DNA from: an uncultured Mollicutes bacterium
GTDB taxonomy: Bacteria > Bacillota_I > Bacilli_A > RFN20 > CAG-449
Direction of reading: 5' to 3'
Assembly (NCBI GenBank): GCA_900551385.1
Contig: URVS01000061.1
Location: 1-8,154, forward strand
DNA: 8,154 nucleotides
Part shown: one piece after another, positions 6,601-8,154 of the stretch
Position numbering within the stretch: position 1 is the stretch's first letter
Layout of the letters: each line of letters begins with the position of its first letter
The notes under the pieces: model-generated
Told to the model about the DNA's origin: nothing
The model's database searches: none
What the model saw: only the letters and a program-made list of their open reading frames with translations
Program-made: the position numbers and the translations under genes

Positions 6601-8132
6601 TTGAAAACAATTTAACTTTATTTAAAACATATTTAATAAATAATACAAAAATTGAAGAAGGTGAAATTGTTAGTGAACTAGAAGAAAAAACTTTTACATT
6701 TAATGAATTAAATGCTATTTTATGTTTAAACTTATCATTTGAAGGGAAACAAAATGTAAATATTAAAATTGAAAGTGGAAAAAGAAAATTTGTTCAAGAA
6801 ATAAAAGTAAATAAAAAAGAAACAATAAGTTTACCATTCTTTGCTGATACCAAAAATATTAAAATAACCTTTTCTTCAGATATAGCTCAAACATATACAT
6901 ATCGTATTTATAATGCTGAAGAAGGAGAATTATATACATATGAAAATAATAAATTAATACAAAAACAAACTGTTTTATATAATGAAAATTATAAATATGA
7001 AGATGATTTATTAGTAAAAGTAATTAATAAAAGTATCTTTGATGAAACATTAATAACTACATATTTTTATAATTCAAATAGACAATTAAAAGCTATAGAA
7101 GATAGTAATGGAAATGTAGAAGAATATTATTATGATGATAAATTAAATGTAATTGAAAAAAGAACATATAATAAAGAAAATGCTTCATTAATGCAAGTAG
7201 AAAAAAATACTTATAATGAAAAAGGATTAATGATTTCTAAAACTGGTAATATAAAAAATAAAAATAATAAATACCCTACTCAAGAAATAAAATATGTAAA
7301 TAATTTAATAAATAAAGTAATTGATTATAATAATAATTCTATAGTTTATAATTATGATTTTAATAATGAAAATTTATTATCAATATCAACAAGTGTAGAT
7401 GGAATAAATAATGCCAATACTTTTAAATACAATTATGGATTATTAACTGAAATAAATGGTTCAAATAAAATAGAATATATTTATGATGGAAATAGAAGAA
7501 TTGCAAAAATTAAATTAAATAGTATAGATTATTTAGAAAATTTATACGAAGAGAATAAAGATGGAACAATTATAACTACATATAAAGCAGAAGAAAAAAG
7601 AGTTAATGTAACAAAAAATAACAAACCTATTTATCAACAAATATTAAATAATGAAGGAGAAGAAATAATTAATTATTCATATGATGAAAAAGAAAGATTA
7701 AAAGAGATAACATATAATCAACCAGAAAAAAATAAATTAATTAAAGAAACATATGAATATTCAATAAATAATATAATTTCATATAAAAAAGAAGAAAATG
7801 ATAATCTTATTTTGTTAATGCAAAATGAATATGATAAAAGTTATTATTTAACATCAACAACTTATAATTTAATAAATGATTTAATTAAAGAAAAATATCA
7901 ATATAATGATAAACATCAAATAACAAAAATTAATTCATTAATAAATAATAATGAAGTAATTTCAAATATTAAATATGATGCATTAAATAGAGTTAAACAT
8001 CAAGAAATAAATAATAATAAAATAAACATATGTCAAAGTTATTCTTATCTTCAACAAGATGAAAATTCATTAAACTTAATAAGTGAAGAAACATTAAAAA
8101 TAAATCTATCAAATAATTCATATTATATGTAA
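3651..8132 (+). CDS. Giant WapA/RHS-type YD-repeat protein
   Basis: The start at ATG 3651 is nine bases after AAAGGGG (3635-3641), inside the 3' end of the membrane protein gene. The product has 1493 residues. Residues 70-193 match the N-terminal region of WapA-like proteins: IYPSIEEGVDLKYEVL, a KLKESIVI strand, LSPYMVDN, then RTLPIVIDPTIE. Residues 196-355 look like a DNRLRE-type beta domain. NYLGEGWKLNIYQTI (413-427) opens the RHS-like shell. Residues 628-775 form a predicted coiled coil, which interrupts the shell. At 785-860 FDGYGQLVKI and LIDNKGRILKFKYYK are typical RHS strands, and Tyr-rich YD-type repeats fill about 930-990 and 1110-1490 (EYIYDGNRRI, NYSYDEKERL, IKYDALNRVKH). A separate beta-rich insert lies at 1013-1090. 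Such proteins usually form a hollow shell around a C-terminal toxin. Here the frame ends within a repeat at SNNSYYM, with no RHS core or toxin tip visible. There is no signal peptide. GC content is very low, and Asn/Lys/Ile/Glu dominate. Confidence 0.85.
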   Translation: MKKLILSKENKQINNSIIENNKFIRNFSNCKLEMKNTLTNNDFITLNKDNKIIKMNYINKARNIIKGIQEDNKIIYPSIEEGVDLKYEVLDNKLKESIVINELQDNYQYDFELDIGDLVPSFNKENNTLELKENNKIIYRLLSPYMVDNKKDYSNDCAYEIEQNENKLNIKLTCSSEWINSPDRTLPIVIDPTIEIYNDELFEAEQYIDNVKQTSYSTLTVGYDDIVKNNVITKRKYLVKYIFNLNAIKNKYEINKIYNTEFQIKPFNFLSTNFAVRVNVNGVIKTLRYAQYSKGIDISLMDYINNGIDKVTVILEPYIRNNTYTSDGTIRYGFNIAKPYSDESNESTFQIYYKERQYLQKQTYEINKKSKINIFLEKPNYQFEHLDTTISDNKLSIDIKHILDGESKYNNEVNYLGEGWKLNIYQTIKSSNINRVFGSKEYIYTDGYNNKTILLEKWYYLKDNEEIYVHKEDVYLDDDNKLKTIVNNEVYEVKYSLEDEDKKISLINLSNLNNFNNSNNLNNEEEYYLLIGNYKFYCLRNKNVLNVPEFNIKVNDITHVLSYSEIEYKDGSFLYKEDNSKPLNMSFFDIKINFDEDGIYINHAVGQGSNWELEKVRIYLENKYKKVNKYKDTNVKITEEIENLNNQIYQLQTSLDNFNNQLELSTSQYNLYDYQETYKKVYNLDNLKNKIKEKRDIITNAITDTNTKNNQIYYDEASDEYEENYKQYEKNVLNKRKEIEEQSIYNSYSTGIDYVKMLNKLIKQRDELILEQYKEINYVLIDKDNNLLCFDGYGQLVKIKDKYENEINIEFNYEDHKNNQIKRIYSSTEEIKLNYENDLLTSLIDNKGRILKFKYYKYQLSNIVYSELDKNHHQLKLLFEGNESNTIIKTPIEDIYLGKNENTLYFRKDILNPNNYISSNTIIEENIEKVKYKEFTYNYLDDEIIVKDNILEEQVTYYKDENGNIYASSEIDKDGLEKYHYSYIENNLTLFKTYLINNTKIEEGEIVSELEEKTFTFNELNAILCLNLSFEGKQNVNIKIESGKRKFVQEIKVNKKETISLPFFADTKNIKITFSSDIAQTYTYRIYNAEEGELYTYENNKLIQKQTVLYNENYKYEDDLLVKVINKSIFDETLITTYFYNSNRQLKAIEDSNGNVEEYYYDDKLNVIEKRTYNKENASLMQVEKNTYNEKGLMISKTGNIKNKNNKYPTQEIKYVNNLINKVIDYNNNSIVYNYDFNNENLLSISTSVDGINNANTFKYNYGLLTEINGSNKIEYIYDGNRRIAKIKLNSIDYLENLYEENKDGTIITTYKAEEKRVNVTKNNKPIYQQILNNEGEEIINYSYDEKERLKEITYNQPEKNKLIKETYEYSINNIISYKKEENDNLILLMQNEYDKSYYLTSTTYNLINDLIKEKYQYNDKHQITKINSLINNNEVISNIKYDALNRVKHQEINNNKINICQSYSYLQQDENSLNLISEETLKINLSNNSYYM

Positions 8133-8154
8133 GTTTTCAAATTATTTTCGGTTA

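Noticed and set aside
3651..8132. CRISPR-like or tandem DNA repeats in the A-rich large gene
   Set aside because: The apparent repetition is short AAT/AAA/TTA codon bias and degenerate YD protein repeats; no regularly spaced identical DNA units are present.

Overview
The window is extremely AT-rich (A-rich on the + strand, Asn/Lys/Ile-heavy proteins) and has strong AGGAGG-type ribosome binding sites. Trp is written TGG and TGA acts as a stop, so the standard bacterial code applies. This suits a low-GC Gram-positive, probably a gut Bacilli/Erysipelotrichia or RF39-like lineage. That placement is an impression from composition and gene style, not a database result.

Left end (1-344): the first 52 codons of a small serine recombinase on the minus strand, running off the window. 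Its upstream region holds two related TTTAAA-GGT...-TTTAAA sites near 181-200 and 327-345, a perfect 8-bp dyad (239-257), a weak minus-strand promoter and a good plus-strand promoter (TTGTTA-17-TATAAT). Immediately after the second site begins the open frame of an ECF-type sigma factor (345-749). It has no start codon and lacks the N-terminal part of region 2, so the gene is truncated or disrupted at or beside the recombinase-proximal site.

Middle (742-3142): an overlapping gene for a single-pass membrane protein, the likely anti-sigma factor, which also seems to carry a frameshift near its start. Next comes a secreted subtilisin-like protease with Glu where the catalytic Asp is expected. The protease gene is bracketed by two copies of a roughly 60-bp intergenic repeat that begins at the preceding stop codon and ends in a ribosome binding site. 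That binding site can fold into a hairpin in both copies. After the second copy the ribosome binding site leads only to ATG-CCA-TAA, like an empty gene slot.

Right end (3143-8132): a small three-helix membrane protein, somewhat holin-like, overlaps by 23 bases a 1493-residue WapA/RHS-type protein. The large protein has a WapA-like N-terminal region, a probable DNRLRE domain, a coiled-coil insert and many YD-type repeats. It has no evident signal peptide, and it stops inside the repeats without a recognisable RHS core or toxin tip.

Overall this looks like an accessory surface/secretion locus: a recombinase-associated, damaged sigma/anti-sigma pair, a secreted protease in a repeat-flanked slot, and a giant YD-repeat protein coupled to a membrane protein that may help its export. 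The functional links are inferences from gene order.
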